Positions 7,110 to 13,730 of a stretch of 13,878 bases of DNA are shown here, in pieces. The DNA lies in NCBI GenBank assembly GCA_050292445.1, contig JBNKLQ010000162.1, positions 1-13,878 of the forward strand. Reading direction: 5' to 3'. Each line of letters starts with the position of its first letter. Position 1 is the first letter of the stretch. The notes under the pieces are model-generated. The model ran no database searches. It saw nothing but the letters and a program-made list of their open reading frames with translations, and had not been told where the DNA came from. The position numbers and the translations under genes were made by a program. The DNA is from Leptofilum sp050292445 (GTDB lineage Bacteria > Chloroflexota > Anaerolineae > Promineifilales > Promineifilaceae).

Positions 7110-8210
7110 TTAGGGAACCCGAAACGTGTCAGCATCTTCGGAATCATTGGAGGAAACAACACAGCCGGTAAAGGTGAAGGCATACAGCGCCAGGCCGCGT
7201 GCCTGGAAAGTGAGGCGCAGGGTGTGGCTACCAAAGTCAGGGTTGTTGACGAGGTTAATCAGGCGCGGCCGGTCAACCCGCACAATGCTACGGCCGTTTT
7301 CCCCAAACATCACATCACTGCCCGCCTGACCATTGGTAAGGAAACGGCCGTCTTGCACCACTTCCACCACCGGATCTGCTTCTGTCGGCTTCATCCCCAG
7401 TGCCGCTTCCACCGGATCGGCCGTGGGGGCTAACACTGCATTGACCGAAACGGCCGAATACGGCAGCACAATCTCCCCACCCTGTTCCCCAGCAAAAGCC
7501 AATGCTTCAGGCCACGCCCGCCAAATGCCATCCACAAAAAACTGGCCCTCCTGCCACGTTTTTACCGGGGGCAAGCGGTAAATAACCGAACTGTTGGGCA
7601 TGTACCCTTCCGGGTTGCCCAAAGCGCCACCAAATAAACCACCACCCTGGAAACCGGCATATAGCTCTGGCGTCGGTCGGTAACAAACAGCGCCAGACCT
7701 GTCTTCGGCACGCAGTGGTGGCAGCAAGGCGGGCAGGCTAATATCTGGCTGGCGCAAGCGCAGCAGCATCTGAATGGCCCGCTCCGTCTCCCGATAATAG
7801 CCTTCACCTTGCCGCTTGAAACGAATGTAGCCACCTGGGTCGATAAGGAATTTGGTCGGCCACGCTTTGGTGGCAAACTGTGACCAATTCTGCTGTTGAT
7901 TGTCCAGCAAAATGGGATAGGGAATCTCGTATTCAGCGATAGCGGCTTCAAGATGGGTGCGAAACTGGGCAAAGCGAAACTCTGGCGTGTGGATACCAAT
8001 AACCACCAAGCCATGCTTAGCGTACCGTTGCTGCCACTGTTTTAGATAAGGAAGCGTCCGCAGACAGTTAATGCAGGTATAATCCCAGAAATCTATGAGA
8101 ACAACCTGCCCGCGCAGTTGATCTGGAGTGAGGGGACGGCCGTTTAACCATTTACCCTCAGCCAAAGGCGGCATGTGGACAAGACGCGGATCAAGTAAAC
8201 TACCGGACAT
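7110..8210 (-). CDS. Thioredoxin-like (TlpA/DipZ-type) CxxC protein with extra C-terminal domain
   Basis: The first 160 residues are a redoxin/TlpA-type thioredoxin fold. The active site C46-I-N-C49 sits in an FWDYTCINCLRTLP context, typical of the thioredoxin part of DipZ/YneN-like proteins, and the cis-proline is P118 (KAWPTKFLID). Residues 190-366 form a separate region with alternating beta-type sequence, ending in a YAFTFTGCVV strand like the ligand-binding C-terminal domain of DipZ proteins. No CcdA-type membrane domain and no signal peptide are present, so as read it is cytoplasmic, unusual for this subfamily. Start choice is uncertain: the ATG at 8210 has no Shine-Dalgarno, but an extended -10 lies six bases upstream, fitting a leaderless mRNA. 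The ATG at 8174 has no ribosome site either. Its substrate is unknown. Confidence 0.88.
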   Translation of the reverse strand: MSGSLLDPRLVHMPPLAEGKWLNGRPLTPDQLRGQVVLIDFWDYTCINCLRTLPYLKQWQQRYAKHGLVVIGIHTPEFRFAQFRTHLEAAIAEYEIPYPILLDNQQQNWSQFATKAWPTKFLIDPGGYIRFKRQGEGYYRETERAIQMLLRLRQPDISLPALLPPLRAEDRSGAVCYRPTPELYAGFQGGGLFGGALGNPEGYMPNSSVIYRLPPVKTWQEGQFFVDGIWRAWPEALAFAGEQGGEIVLPYSAVSVNAVLAPTADPVEAALGMKPTEADPVVEVVQDGRFLTNGQAGSDVMFGENGRSIVRVDRPRLINLVNNPDFGSHTLRLTFQARGLALYAFTFTGCVVSSNDSEDADTFRVP

Positions 8211-8216
8211 AATTCA

Positions 8217-8234
8217 ATTTTATCACGATAAAAT
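8217..8234 (-). promoter_or_regulatory. AT-rich palindrome containing an extended -10 for the thioredoxin-like gene
   Basis: ATTTTATC-AC-GATAAAAT has perfect 8-bp arms around two bases. On the minus strand it reads TGATAAAAT, an extended -10 (TGn-TAAAAT, -10 hexamer 8217-8222). The hexamer ends six bases before the ATG, so transcription would begin at or beside the start codon. The match at -35 is poor (TTTTTC). The symmetry suggests a repressor site overlapping the -10. Confidence 0.45.
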
Positions 8235-8280
8235 GCAGGGAAAAACCGAGAAGTTTTTACGAGAGAGTCAAACCAAACTA

Positions 8281-8400
8281 TCAGCAGGGTAAACTATCAT
8301 TTGATTCTTCTGATTTTGATGCAGCAAGCGCTTTCGGTGATGGAATAAATGTTACAATAAGTATGGTTAAAAGAATAAAAACCGGCAGCCAATCCATCAT
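8281..8400 (-). CDS. Small exported or single-pass membrane peptide, 39 residues
   Basis: This short gene encodes MMDWLPVF followed by a strongly hydrophobic stretch to about residue 19, then PSPKALAAS and a polar tail ending in Cys39. ALAAS resembles a signal-peptidase I site, which would release a peptide of about 13 residues ending in Leu-Pro-Cys; otherwise it is a single-pass membrane peptide. GGAGAG lies 3 nt before the first ATG and 6 nt before the second ATG (8397), a strong ribosome site that supports translation. It points the same way as the thioredoxin-like gene, 70 nt downstream, so the two may be linked. No family was recognised. Confidence 0.6.
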   Translation of the reverse strand: MMDWLPVFILLTILIVTFIPSPKALAASKSEESNDSLPC

Positions 8401-8422
8401 AATCTCTCCAAAAAAATACAAA

Positions 8423-8447
8423 CAAACTATTTGACCAAATCTATTTG
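8423..8447. promoter_or_regulatory. Tandem CAAATAG-type repeats upstream of the small peptide gene
   Basis: On the minus strand CAAATAGATTTG (8447-8436) and CAAATAGTTTG (8433-8423) form two near-identical, roughly palindromic copies with starts 14 nt apart. They lie 23 nt before the small gene and about 105 nt before panB, in the AT-rich divergent gap (8401-8552). They could be a pair of operator sites. No convincing promoter hexamers were found elsewhere in that gap. Confidence 0.3.
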
Positions 8448-8552
8448 TATTATTAGTTATTTCATAACATAAATCACTAAGATGAAAGTCATTCTGACGG
8501 TAAAATTATTTACAAAAAGCACTATTTTCGCCCCAAATGGGAGGATTTTCCT

Positions 8553-9407
8553 ATGAGCAAAAAGAAAGTAACCATTCTCGATATTCAAAAGCGTAAGCAA
8601 AAGAGCGTGCCCATCACCATGCTGACAACGTATGATTTCACTGCCGCCATTTTGGTGGACCGGGCTGATATTGACATCATCCTTGTAGGCGATTCCCTGG
8701 GCATGGTGATGTTGGGTTATTCGGGCACCACCCAGGTGACGATGGAGGAAATGCTGCATCATTGCAAAGCAGTTGCCCGAGGCGCATCTGGTGCGCTTTT
8801 AGTGGGGGACATGCCCTTTATGAGCTACCAAGCTGACGTGGCTGAGGGGGTGCGCAATGCGGGGCGTTTTTTGAAAGAGGCGGGCATGGATTGCGTAAAA
8901 ATTGAAGGGGGCCGGGAAACGGCCGTAACCATCCAAGCCATCGTGCAGGCAGGCATCCCCGTCATGGGCCATATTGGCCTGACGCCACAAACAGTTTCGC
9001 AGTTAGGTGGGTATCGCATTCAAGGGAAAACGGCCGCTTCCGCCCAATCCCTGTTAGAAGATGCTCTGGCGTTGCAAGAAGCAGGTTGCTTTGCTGTGGT
9101 GCTGGAGGCAGTTCCCGCTCCTGTCGCCAGCCACATTTCACAACAATTAACCATCCCCACCATTGGCATTGGGGCCGGGGCGGGCTGCGATGGGCAGGTG
9201 CTCGTCTACCATGATATGCTGGGGTTGTACGACCGGCTTCAACCCCGCTTTGTGAAACAGTATGGGACAATTGGTGAAGCGATCACAACGGCCGTACAAA
9301 CCTACAGCGAAGAAGTCCGCAGCCGCACCTTCCCGGCCCAGGAACACACTTACCCCATGAGTGAAGAAGAAGAAGCTGCATTTTTGGCAGCCGTCGCGAG
9401 ACGCTAA
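8553..9407 (+). CDS. panB: 3-methyl-2-oxobutanoate hydroxymethyltransferase
   Basis: PanB transfers a hydroxymethyl group from 5,10-methylene-tetrahydrofolate to 2-oxoisovalerate to give ketopantoate, the first committed step of pantothenate and coenzyme A synthesis. The 284-residue length is within the family range. Metal and substrate ligands are visible: D47 (VGDSLGMV), D86 (GDMPF), K116 and E118 (VKIEGG), H140 (GHIGLTPQ) and the catalytic glutamate E185 (VLEAVPA). The TIM-barrel glycine-rich phosphate-like loop GIGAGAGCDGQ follows. The ATG at 8553 has a strong GGGAGGA site 7 nt upstream. The stop is one base before the panE start, forming a two-gene unit for pantoate synthesis. Confidence 0.97.
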   Translation: MSKKKVTILDIQKRKQKSVPITMLTTYDFTAAILVDRADIDIILVGDSLGMVMLGYSGTTQVTMEEMLHHCKAVARGASGALLVGDMPFMSYQADVAEGVRNAGRFLKEAGMDCVKIEGGRETAVTIQAIVQAGIPVMGHIGLTPQTVSQLGGYRIQGKTAASAQSLLEDALALQEAGCFAVVLEAVPAPVASHISQQLTIPTIGIGAGAGCDGQVLVYHDMLGLYDRLQPRFVKQYGTIGEAITTAVQTYSEEVRSRTFPAQEHTYPMSEEEEAAFLAAVARR

Positions 9408-9408
9408 G

Positions 9409-10389
9409 ATGCGCATAGCTGTGGTGGGCATTGGGGCAATGGGCTGCCTGTTTGGGGCCAAACTCAGTCAGGTGGCCGAGGTGACACTGGTCGGGAATTG
9501 GCCAGCGCAGCTGACAGCCCTGCGCGAACACGGCTTACGCTTGATTCAGCCCGACGGCCGTTCCCACACCATCCATCTCCCCGCCACCAACAATCCCCAA
9601 ACGGCCGCACCCGCCGACCTGGCTCTGATTTTGGTAAAGAGCCACCAGACTCAACAGGCAGCGCAGACCGCTCAACAACTGCTGGCGGCCAACGGCGTGG
9701 CCTTGACACTGCAAAATGGCCTGGGCAATCTGGAACAGTTAACGGCCGTTCTTGGCCAAAATCGGGCCAGTCTAGGCATCACTTCTGAAGGGGCTGCGCT
9801 GGTGGAACCGGGCGTCGTGCGCCATGCCGGGGCGGGACACACCTACATTGCAGATTCACAAGAAACGGCCGTTCCTGCCCAAGAAATCGTGGCTTTGTTT
9901 CAAGCTGCTGGTTTTCAAACCAGTCTGGCGGCCAATACAGCGGGGTTGGTGTGGGGCAAGCTGGCCATTAATGCCGGGATTAATCCATTAACGGCCGTTT
10001 TGCAAGTGCCCAATGGATTTCTGGCAGAAAATGAGACAGCGCGGCGGCTGATGCAACAAGCAGCTGAGGAAGTGGCGCAAGTAGCCCAGGCGCAAAGCAT
10101 CCAGCTTCCCTTTGCTGATGTGGCAGAACAGGCGCTGGCAGTGGCCCAGGCTACGGCGACGAACCATTCCTCGATGCGGCAAGATTTAGCCAATGGCCGT
10201 CCCACGGAGATTGAGTCCATTTGCGGAGCGGTGGTGGCATACGGCCGTCGTTTTGGGGTGCCCACGCCAGTGAATCTGGTTTTGCAAACGACCGTGCAGC
10301 AAGCCGAGCAAGGCATCTGGCCCAATGCCCCTACCCCGGAAGCCATCTTGCAGCTGCTCAACAAACAAATCCAACAAATTCAGGATTAA
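9409..10389 (+). CDS. panE: 2-dehydropantoate 2-reductase (ketopantoate reductase)
   Basis: PanE reduces ketopantoate, the PanB product, to pantoate with NADPH. The 326-residue product opens with the Rossmann loop G7-I-G9-A-M-G12. K77 (LVKSHQ) and N103 (LQNGLGN) mark the cofactor and substrate region. The second domain has the catalytic lysine K184 in WGKLAINAGINPLTAV and a C-terminal RPTEIESICG substrate segment. The ATG at 9409 is chosen because the Rossmann strand starts there, one base after the panB stop, implying coupling. A GTG at 9361 lies inside panB and would add a lysine-rich tail. The gene carries five ACGGCCGT octamers, the densest in the window, three of them encoding Leu/Glu-Thr-Ala-Val. 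A hairpin terminator follows. Confidence 0.96.
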   Translation: MRIAVVGIGAMGCLFGAKLSQVAEVTLVGNWPAQLTALREHGLRLIQPDGRSHTIHLPATNNPQTAAPADLALILVKSHQTQQAAQTAQQLLAANGVALTLQNGLGNLEQLTAVLGQNRASLGITSEGAALVEPGVVRHAGAGHTYIADSQETAVPAQEIVALFQAAGFQTSLAANTAGLVWGKLAINAGINPLTAVLQVPNGFLAENETARRLMQQAAEEVAQVAQAQSIQLPFADVAEQALAVAQATATNHSSMRQDLANGRPTEIESICGAVVAYGRRFGVPTPVNLVLQTTVQQAEQGIWPNAPTPEAILQLLNKQIQQIQD

Positions 10390-10392
10390 AAG

Positions 10393-10444
10393 AAAGGGAC
10401 ACAGACAAACACGGAGTTTGATCTGTGTTTGTCTGTGTCCCTTT
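10393..10444. terminator. 20-bp hairpin, probable bidirectional terminator and repeat unit
   Basis: A perfect 20-bp stem (10393-10412 with 10425-10444, core GGGACACAGACAAACAC) encloses a 12-nt loop that can add three more pairs. The plus strand continues TTTTC and the minus strand ends in a TTTCTTTT run, so it could stop both convergent genes, panE and the nitroreductase. The CACAGACAAACACGG style recalls intergenic hairpins that recur in many environmental bacterial genomes; that is recollection, not a search. Confidence 0.75.
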
Positions 10445-10449
10445 TCTGG

Positions 10450-11220
10450 CTAATCGAAATGGAAACCCATTGTTTCCAGCGTTCGGCGCAGATGGGGACG
10501 GACGGGCTTTTGCAGCCGCTTGGCAATAGGGCCGCTCCATGCGGCTGTATGCTGATTGCGATTTTGCTGGCCATAAAAAGCTGCCAGCTCCACGTCATAC
10601 GCTTCAATGAGCGGACGGGGATCGTCATCGCTGTACGCTTCATGATGAATGACCAGCGCTTCCGGCAAGCGCGGCTTCAACTGTTTTGACCCCAACGGTT
10701 CTTGCGGCCAGCCAATGCTCATGCCATACACCATGTAAACGCCAGGCGGAAAGCCCAGCAAATCGGCCACTTCTTGTGGGTGATTGCGCATCCCGCCAAT
10801 CATCACCGCGCCCAGGCCAAATGATTCTGCGGCCGTTTGCACCGACATTCCCACCAGTGCCGCATCCACCGTGGCCACCAACGTCGTTTCCAATGATTTA
10901 ACGAGCGGCTGGCCATGCATCTCGCTGGCATTATCCAGTCGGTTGAGATCCGCCAAAAAGCCAACGAACACATCACATTGCTCAATATGGCTCTGGTTGC
11001 CTGCCAGCACTGCCAACCTTTGGCGCGTTTCTGGACTGCGCACCACAATGATGCTGTAGGTTTGCATGTTACTACTGGTAGGGGAGCGCCGAGCCGCGTT
11101 TAAGATAGCGTTGAGCATCTCCTCGGGCACAGGCTTGTCAATAAAGGCGCGTACCGAGGCATGTTGATTGAGCGTTTGGGTTACGGCCGTTTCATACTGT
11201 TTTATCTTTTCTTGAATCAT
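10450..11220 (-). CDS. NfsA-type NADPH-dependent nitroreductase / flavin oxidoreductase
   Basis: This family uses FMN to reduce nitroaromatics, quinones or free flavin with NAD(P)H, in the cytoplasm as a dimer. The 256-residue product fits NfsA/Frp proteins (about 240-260). The FMN-binding N-terminus reads QHASVRAF, followed by RRSPTSSNMQTYS. The central ESFGLGAVMIGGMRN and the later GMSIGWP are family hallmarks, as is the C-terminal arm with KPRLPEALVIHHEAY. The ATG at 11220 is used because the family starts there and GAGGA lies 9 nt upstream; an ATG at 11331 would add 37 basic residues and run into the EamA gene. It is separated from upstream EamA by 88 nt on the same strand. Physiological substrate is unknown. 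Confidence 0.92.
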   Translation of the reverse strand: MIQEKIKQYETAVTQTLNQHASVRAFIDKPVPEEMLNAILNAARRSPTSSNMQTYSIIVVRSPETRQRLAVLAGNQSHIEQCDVFVGFLADLNRLDNASEMHGQPLVKSLETTLVATVDAALVGMSVQTAAESFGLGAVMIGGMRNHPQEVADLLGFPPGVYMVYGMSIGWPQEPLGSKQLKPRLPEALVIHHEAYSDDDPRPLIEAYDVELAAFYGQQNRNQHTAAWSGPIAKRLQKPVRPHLRRTLETMGFHFD

Positions 11221-11308
11221 TTTCACTTTTCCTCTCAACCTTTTCGACGTCCCACATACCCCAATTCTTACCCGAGGGAAAAGTGTAAAGATTCTCATCA
11301 AGGAACAG

Positions 11309-12265
11309 CTAGGCAACGACCGTTCGCCCACGGCCGTTTCGCCAGCGCAAAAACAGTACCCCCCCCAAAATCAATAAACTCCCGCCAATTTGCAGGCCGG
11401 TTAGCTGTTCCCCCAGCAAAAAGTAGGCCAATACGGCCGTAAATGCTGGTTCTGTTGTGAGGATGAGATTGGCCACGCTGGAAGGCAGCAATCCCAAACT
11501 GGTGTTGTACAGGCCAAAACCGGCCACGGTAGGCCCAGCCGCCAGCAAAATAATGACCCCCCACCCGGCCCAACTATTGCCAAACCAGAAGAGATCAGTG
11601 GGGGAAACGGCCGTTCCCAACACCATCTCCCCCGGCAACAAATTCACCAGCAGAAAGAAGATCGCGGCAAAACCAGACACATACAATAACGTCGTCCACG
11701 GATTCAGGCCGCGCTGCGCCGCTGAGCGTCCCATCAAACTGTAAACCGCGTAGCCCAACCCGGCCAGCGTCCCGGTGAGAATTCCCACCAGATTGCGATC
11801 CCAGGCGGCCGGGTCCAGCGCTTCGGCCACCAACACACAGCCCGCCAGGCAAAGAACAACCGCTACCAGCTTGGCAGCGTCCAGCCGCTCCTTGAGCAGC
11901 CAGCGAGCTAGCAACGCCGTAAACGCCGCCGAACTGTAGACCAACACCGTGGCCACTGCCGCTCCGTTCAACGCCACAGACAGCGTCCACAGTCCATTGA
12001 ACACAGCAAACACAAATCCATAGCCAAAGAGGTAAGGCAAATGGCGGCGCGGTAGGCGCAAAAGCGAGGCCCGGCGCAGGCGCAGCACCAGCAGCAACGT
12101 CAGCACCACAAACAAGCTGCGCCAAAAGGCCAGCAATAGCGGCGGGATGTGGTACGTTTCGGTGAGGTAGCGGATGAATACGGCCGTTGTCGATAATATC
12201 GCCGAACTGGCTAGCGCCACCAAATAACCCTGAGCAATTGTATCTTCGTGCGTTGTGGTGGACAT
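11309..12265 (-). CDS. EamA/DMT-family transporter
   Basis: The 318-residue protein is a tandem pair of EamA domains (about 10-145 and 160-300), each with five transmembrane helices, ten in all. Short basic cytoplasmic loops (RLRRASLLRLPRRH) and a basic C-terminus (RWRNGRGR) follow the positive-inside pattern. Recognisable family segments include FWRSLFVV, VYSSAAFTALLARWLLKE in the first half and LTTEPAFTAVLAYFLLGEQ in the second. Family members export amino acids or other metabolites; the substrate here cannot be told. ATG 12265 is chosen over a TTG at 12283. It has no Shine-Dalgarno, but a -10 lies six bases upstream, suggesting a leaderless mRNA. It is divergent from the flavin monooxygenase and upstream of the nitroreductase. 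Confidence 0.92.
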   Translation of the reverse strand: MSTTTHEDTIAQGYLVALASSAILSTTAVFIRYLTETYHIPPLLLAFWRSLFVVLTLLLVLRLRRASLLRLPRRHLPYLFGYGFVFAVFNGLWTLSVALNGAAVATVLVYSSAAFTALLARWLLKERLDAAKLVAVVLCLAGCVLVAEALDPAAWDRNLVGILTGTLAGLGYAVYSLMGRSAAQRGLNPWTTLLYVSGFAAIFFLLVNLLPGEMVLGTAVSPTDLFWFGNSWAGWGVIILLAAGPTVAGFGLYNTSLGLLPSSVANLILTTEPAFTAVLAYFLLGEQLTGLQIGGSLLILGGVLFLRWRNGRGRTVVA

Positions 12266-12271
12266 TGGTGA

Positions 12272-12299
12272 ATTGTAGAGCAAATACGGCCGTTGCCAA
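12272..12299 (-). promoter_or_regulatory. Promoter of the EamA transporter (leaderless geometry)
   Basis: On the minus strand TTGGCA (12294-12299) and TACAAT (12272-12277) are spaced 16 nt, each five of six consensus. The -10 ends six bases before the ATG, so the message should start at or next to the start codon. An ACGGCCGT octamer (12286-12293) lies directly against the -35 in the spacer. Confidence 0.6.
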
Positions 12300-12307
12300 T
12301 GAAAGAT

Positions 12308-12335
12308 TTGTGTCTATCGCTGATCGCTCTACAAT
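12308..12335 (+). promoter_or_regulatory. Probable promoter of the flavin monooxygenase
   Basis: TTGTGT (12308-12313) and TACAAT (12330-12335) are spaced 16 nt. The -10 sits in GCTCTACAAT, an exact inverted copy of the 10-mer around the divergent EamA -10. Transcription would start near 12342, giving a leader of about 50 nt that includes AGGAGG. Confidence 0.45.
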
Positions 12336-12393
12336 CGTGCGTGCAAACAGGTTTCACCCTCAGGTAATAGTCACTTTAGGCATAGGAGGATCA

Positions 12394-13554
12394 ATGAACG
12401 GGCAAAATAGCGAATCAACTCTTTCCGATGTGATTATTGTTGGGGCCAGCGCGGCCGGGTTGGCGGTGGCAGCCTGCCTGAAACAAGCAGGCATTGCCAA
12501 CATCACCATTCTAGAAAAGGCCGACAAAGTGGGGGTGGCCTGGCGGCATCACTATGATCGCCTGCATCTGCACACCGACAAAGGAAACTCCAACCTGCCT
12601 TATTTAACCTTCCCAGCGGGCACACCACGCTACCCATCCCGCCAGCAGGTCATCAGCTATTTAGAAAACTACGCCAGGCAGTTTGATCTACAGCCTCATT
12701 TTGGCCAGATGGTCACAAACATCGCGCAAATCGACGGTTTATGGCAGGTTACGGCGGTAAACGGCCGTTTTGCTGGTCATAATCTGGTGATGGCCACAGG
12801 CTACACTAACCAGCCCGTAATGCCTAGCTGGCCAGGGCAAGATCAGTTCAAAGGGCAAATCCTGCACAGCTCGCAGTATAAAAATGGGGAAGCTTTTGCC
12901 GATAAAAATGTGCTTGTGGTTGGGTTTGGCAATTCTGGTGGTGAGATTGCCATTGATCTGCACGAACATGGTGCACATCCCAGCATCTCCGTGCGCAGTG
13001 CCGTCAATGTCATTCCTCGGGATATTTTGGGCATTCCGATTCTTTCAATCGGCCAACTTATGAGCAAGCTGCCAACGGCCGTTGCCGACATCCTGGCAGC
13101 CCCCTTGATCAAGCTAACCATTGGCGATTTAACCCAATACGGCCTAAAAAAATTACCTTATGGCCCCAATACCCAGATTGACCGTTACGGCCGTATCCCC
13201 CTGTTAGACATTGGCACCGTCTCGCTCATCAAACAGGGCCTCCTTCAGGTAAAACCGGCCATTAAGCAGTTTACGCCAGAGGGGATAGCGTTTGTGGATG
13301 GGCAAAGCCAGGCGTATGAGGCAGTGGTATTGGCCACCGGTTACCGGTCAAATCTGGAAATCTTTGCCAGCGGCATTGGCACCGCTTTAGATGATGCCGG
13401 GTGTCCGATTTGCAGCGGGCAAGAAAGTTCCCTAAAGGGCCTGTACTTCTGCGGTTTTTACGTGTCGCCCACCGGCATGCTGCGCGAAATCGGCATCGAA
13501 GCTAAGAAGATCGCCCAAAGTATTAAAGATAAAAAAGCTCTTGGAGAATTTTAG
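12394..13554 (+). CDS. YUCCA-like FAD/NADPH flavin monooxygenase
   Basis: This is a class B flavin monooxygenase, 386 residues. The FAD loop is G17-A-S-A-A-G22, the NADPH loop G177-F-G-N-S-G182, and between them lies the FMO identity motif F152-x-G154-x3-H158-x3-Y162. ATGYRS at 314-319 is the usual second ATG motif. The segments FPAGTPRYPSRQQVISYLENYA (near 70-90), VRSAVNVIPRDILG and LTQYGLKKLP resemble plant YUCCA enzymes, which convert indole-3-pyruvate to indole-3-acetate; a similar oxidation here is only an inference. ATG 12394 has AGGAGG four bases upstream; longer in-frame starts overlap the divergent EamA gene and lack family similarity. The start of a possible small ORF overlaps the stop codon. 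Confidence 0.9.
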   Translation: MNGQNSESTLSDVIIVGASAAGLAVAACLKQAGIANITILEKADKVGVAWRHHYDRLHLHTDKGNSNLPYLTFPAGTPRYPSRQQVISYLENYARQFDLQPHFGQMVTNIAQIDGLWQVTAVNGRFAGHNLVMATGYTNQPVMPSWPGQDQFKGQILHSSQYKNGEAFADKNVLVVGFGNSGGEIAIDLHEHGAHPSISVRSAVNVIPRDILGIPILSIGQLMSKLPTAVADILAAPLIKLTIGDLTQYGLKKLPYGPNTQIDRYGRIPLLDIGTVSLIKQGLLQVKPAIKQFTPEGIAFVDGQSQAYEAVVLATGYRSNLEIFASGIGTALDDAGCPICSGQESSLKGLYFCGFYVSPTGMLREIGIEAKKIAQSIKDKKALGEF

Positions 13555-13730
13555 TGAACCAGAAATTGGCTGAAGACCCATCACTATTCGTCGGTCGGGG
13601 CTTGGCGCTCCCAAACCCAAGCAGCTCATGCAGCGAAACATATTCAAAATATATTACGGCCGTAACGTTGGTGATAGTGATGGTACTTCCGTCAATTGTC
13701 GGTTTGTGGTCTTTTATGGAGATATTTTGA
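13554..13730 (+). CDS. Unrecognised 58-residue ORF with GTG start
   Basis: A GTG overlaps the monooxygenase stop codon by one base (TAGTG) and has GGAGA 7 nt upstream, an ideal ribosome site and coupling layout. The product has a polar N-terminus (NQKLAEDPSLF) and a hydrophobic stretch at about 33-55 that could span a membrane. It overlaps the 79-residue ORF in another frame from 13628. Either it is a small membrane protein, or the first part of a longer gene broken by a frameshift. No family was recognised. Confidence 0.35.
   Translation: MNQKLAEDPSLFVGRGLALPNPSSSCSETYSKYITAVTLVIVMVLPSIVGLWSFMEIF

Larger units (their letters stand above)
736..13663. repeat. Highly iterated dispersed palindrome ACGGCCGT (30 copies by hand count)
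   Basis: Start positions read directly: 736, 1359, 2181, 2934, 4271, 5190, 5377, 5478, 6248, 6332, 7290, 7344, 8136, 8919, 9288, 9554, 9742, 9865, 9991, 10241, 11183, 11330, 11433, 11607, 12180, 12286, 12761, 13075, 13187 and 13656. Uniform base composition predicts about 0.2 copies in this length. About eleven are AACGGCCGTT. In genes the octamer is read mainly as Thr-Ala-Val (17 copies) or as x-Gly-Arg with x = Asn, Asp or Tyr (9 copies); three copies are outside recognised genes or in the uncertain right-end ORF. It crosses every gene type and both strands, so it is not a mobile element. HIP1 of cyanobacteria is the closest known parallel. Confidence 0.9.

Noticed and set aside
8363..8434. 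Plus-strand 23-codon ORF opposite the small peptide gene
   Set aside because: It has no ribosome site and lies antisense to the better supported minus-strand gene.
9361..9408. GTG start giving PanE 16 more residues
   Set aside because: It lies inside panB in another frame and codes for a lysine-rich leader; the Rossmann fold starts at the ATG at 9409.
11595..12299. Minus-strand 234-codon ORF overlapping the EamA gene
   Set aside because: It is an out-of-frame shadow rich in Gly, Ala and Ser without any family features; the EamA frame has ten clear membrane helices.
12187..12393. 69-residue extension of the flavin monooxygenase
   Set aside because: It would overlap the EamA coding start and both promoters, while AGGAGG precedes the ATG at 12394.
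13432..13647. Minus-strand 71-codon ORF at the end of the monooxygenase
   Set aside because: It is mostly antisense to a confident gene and shows no ribosome site or family motif.
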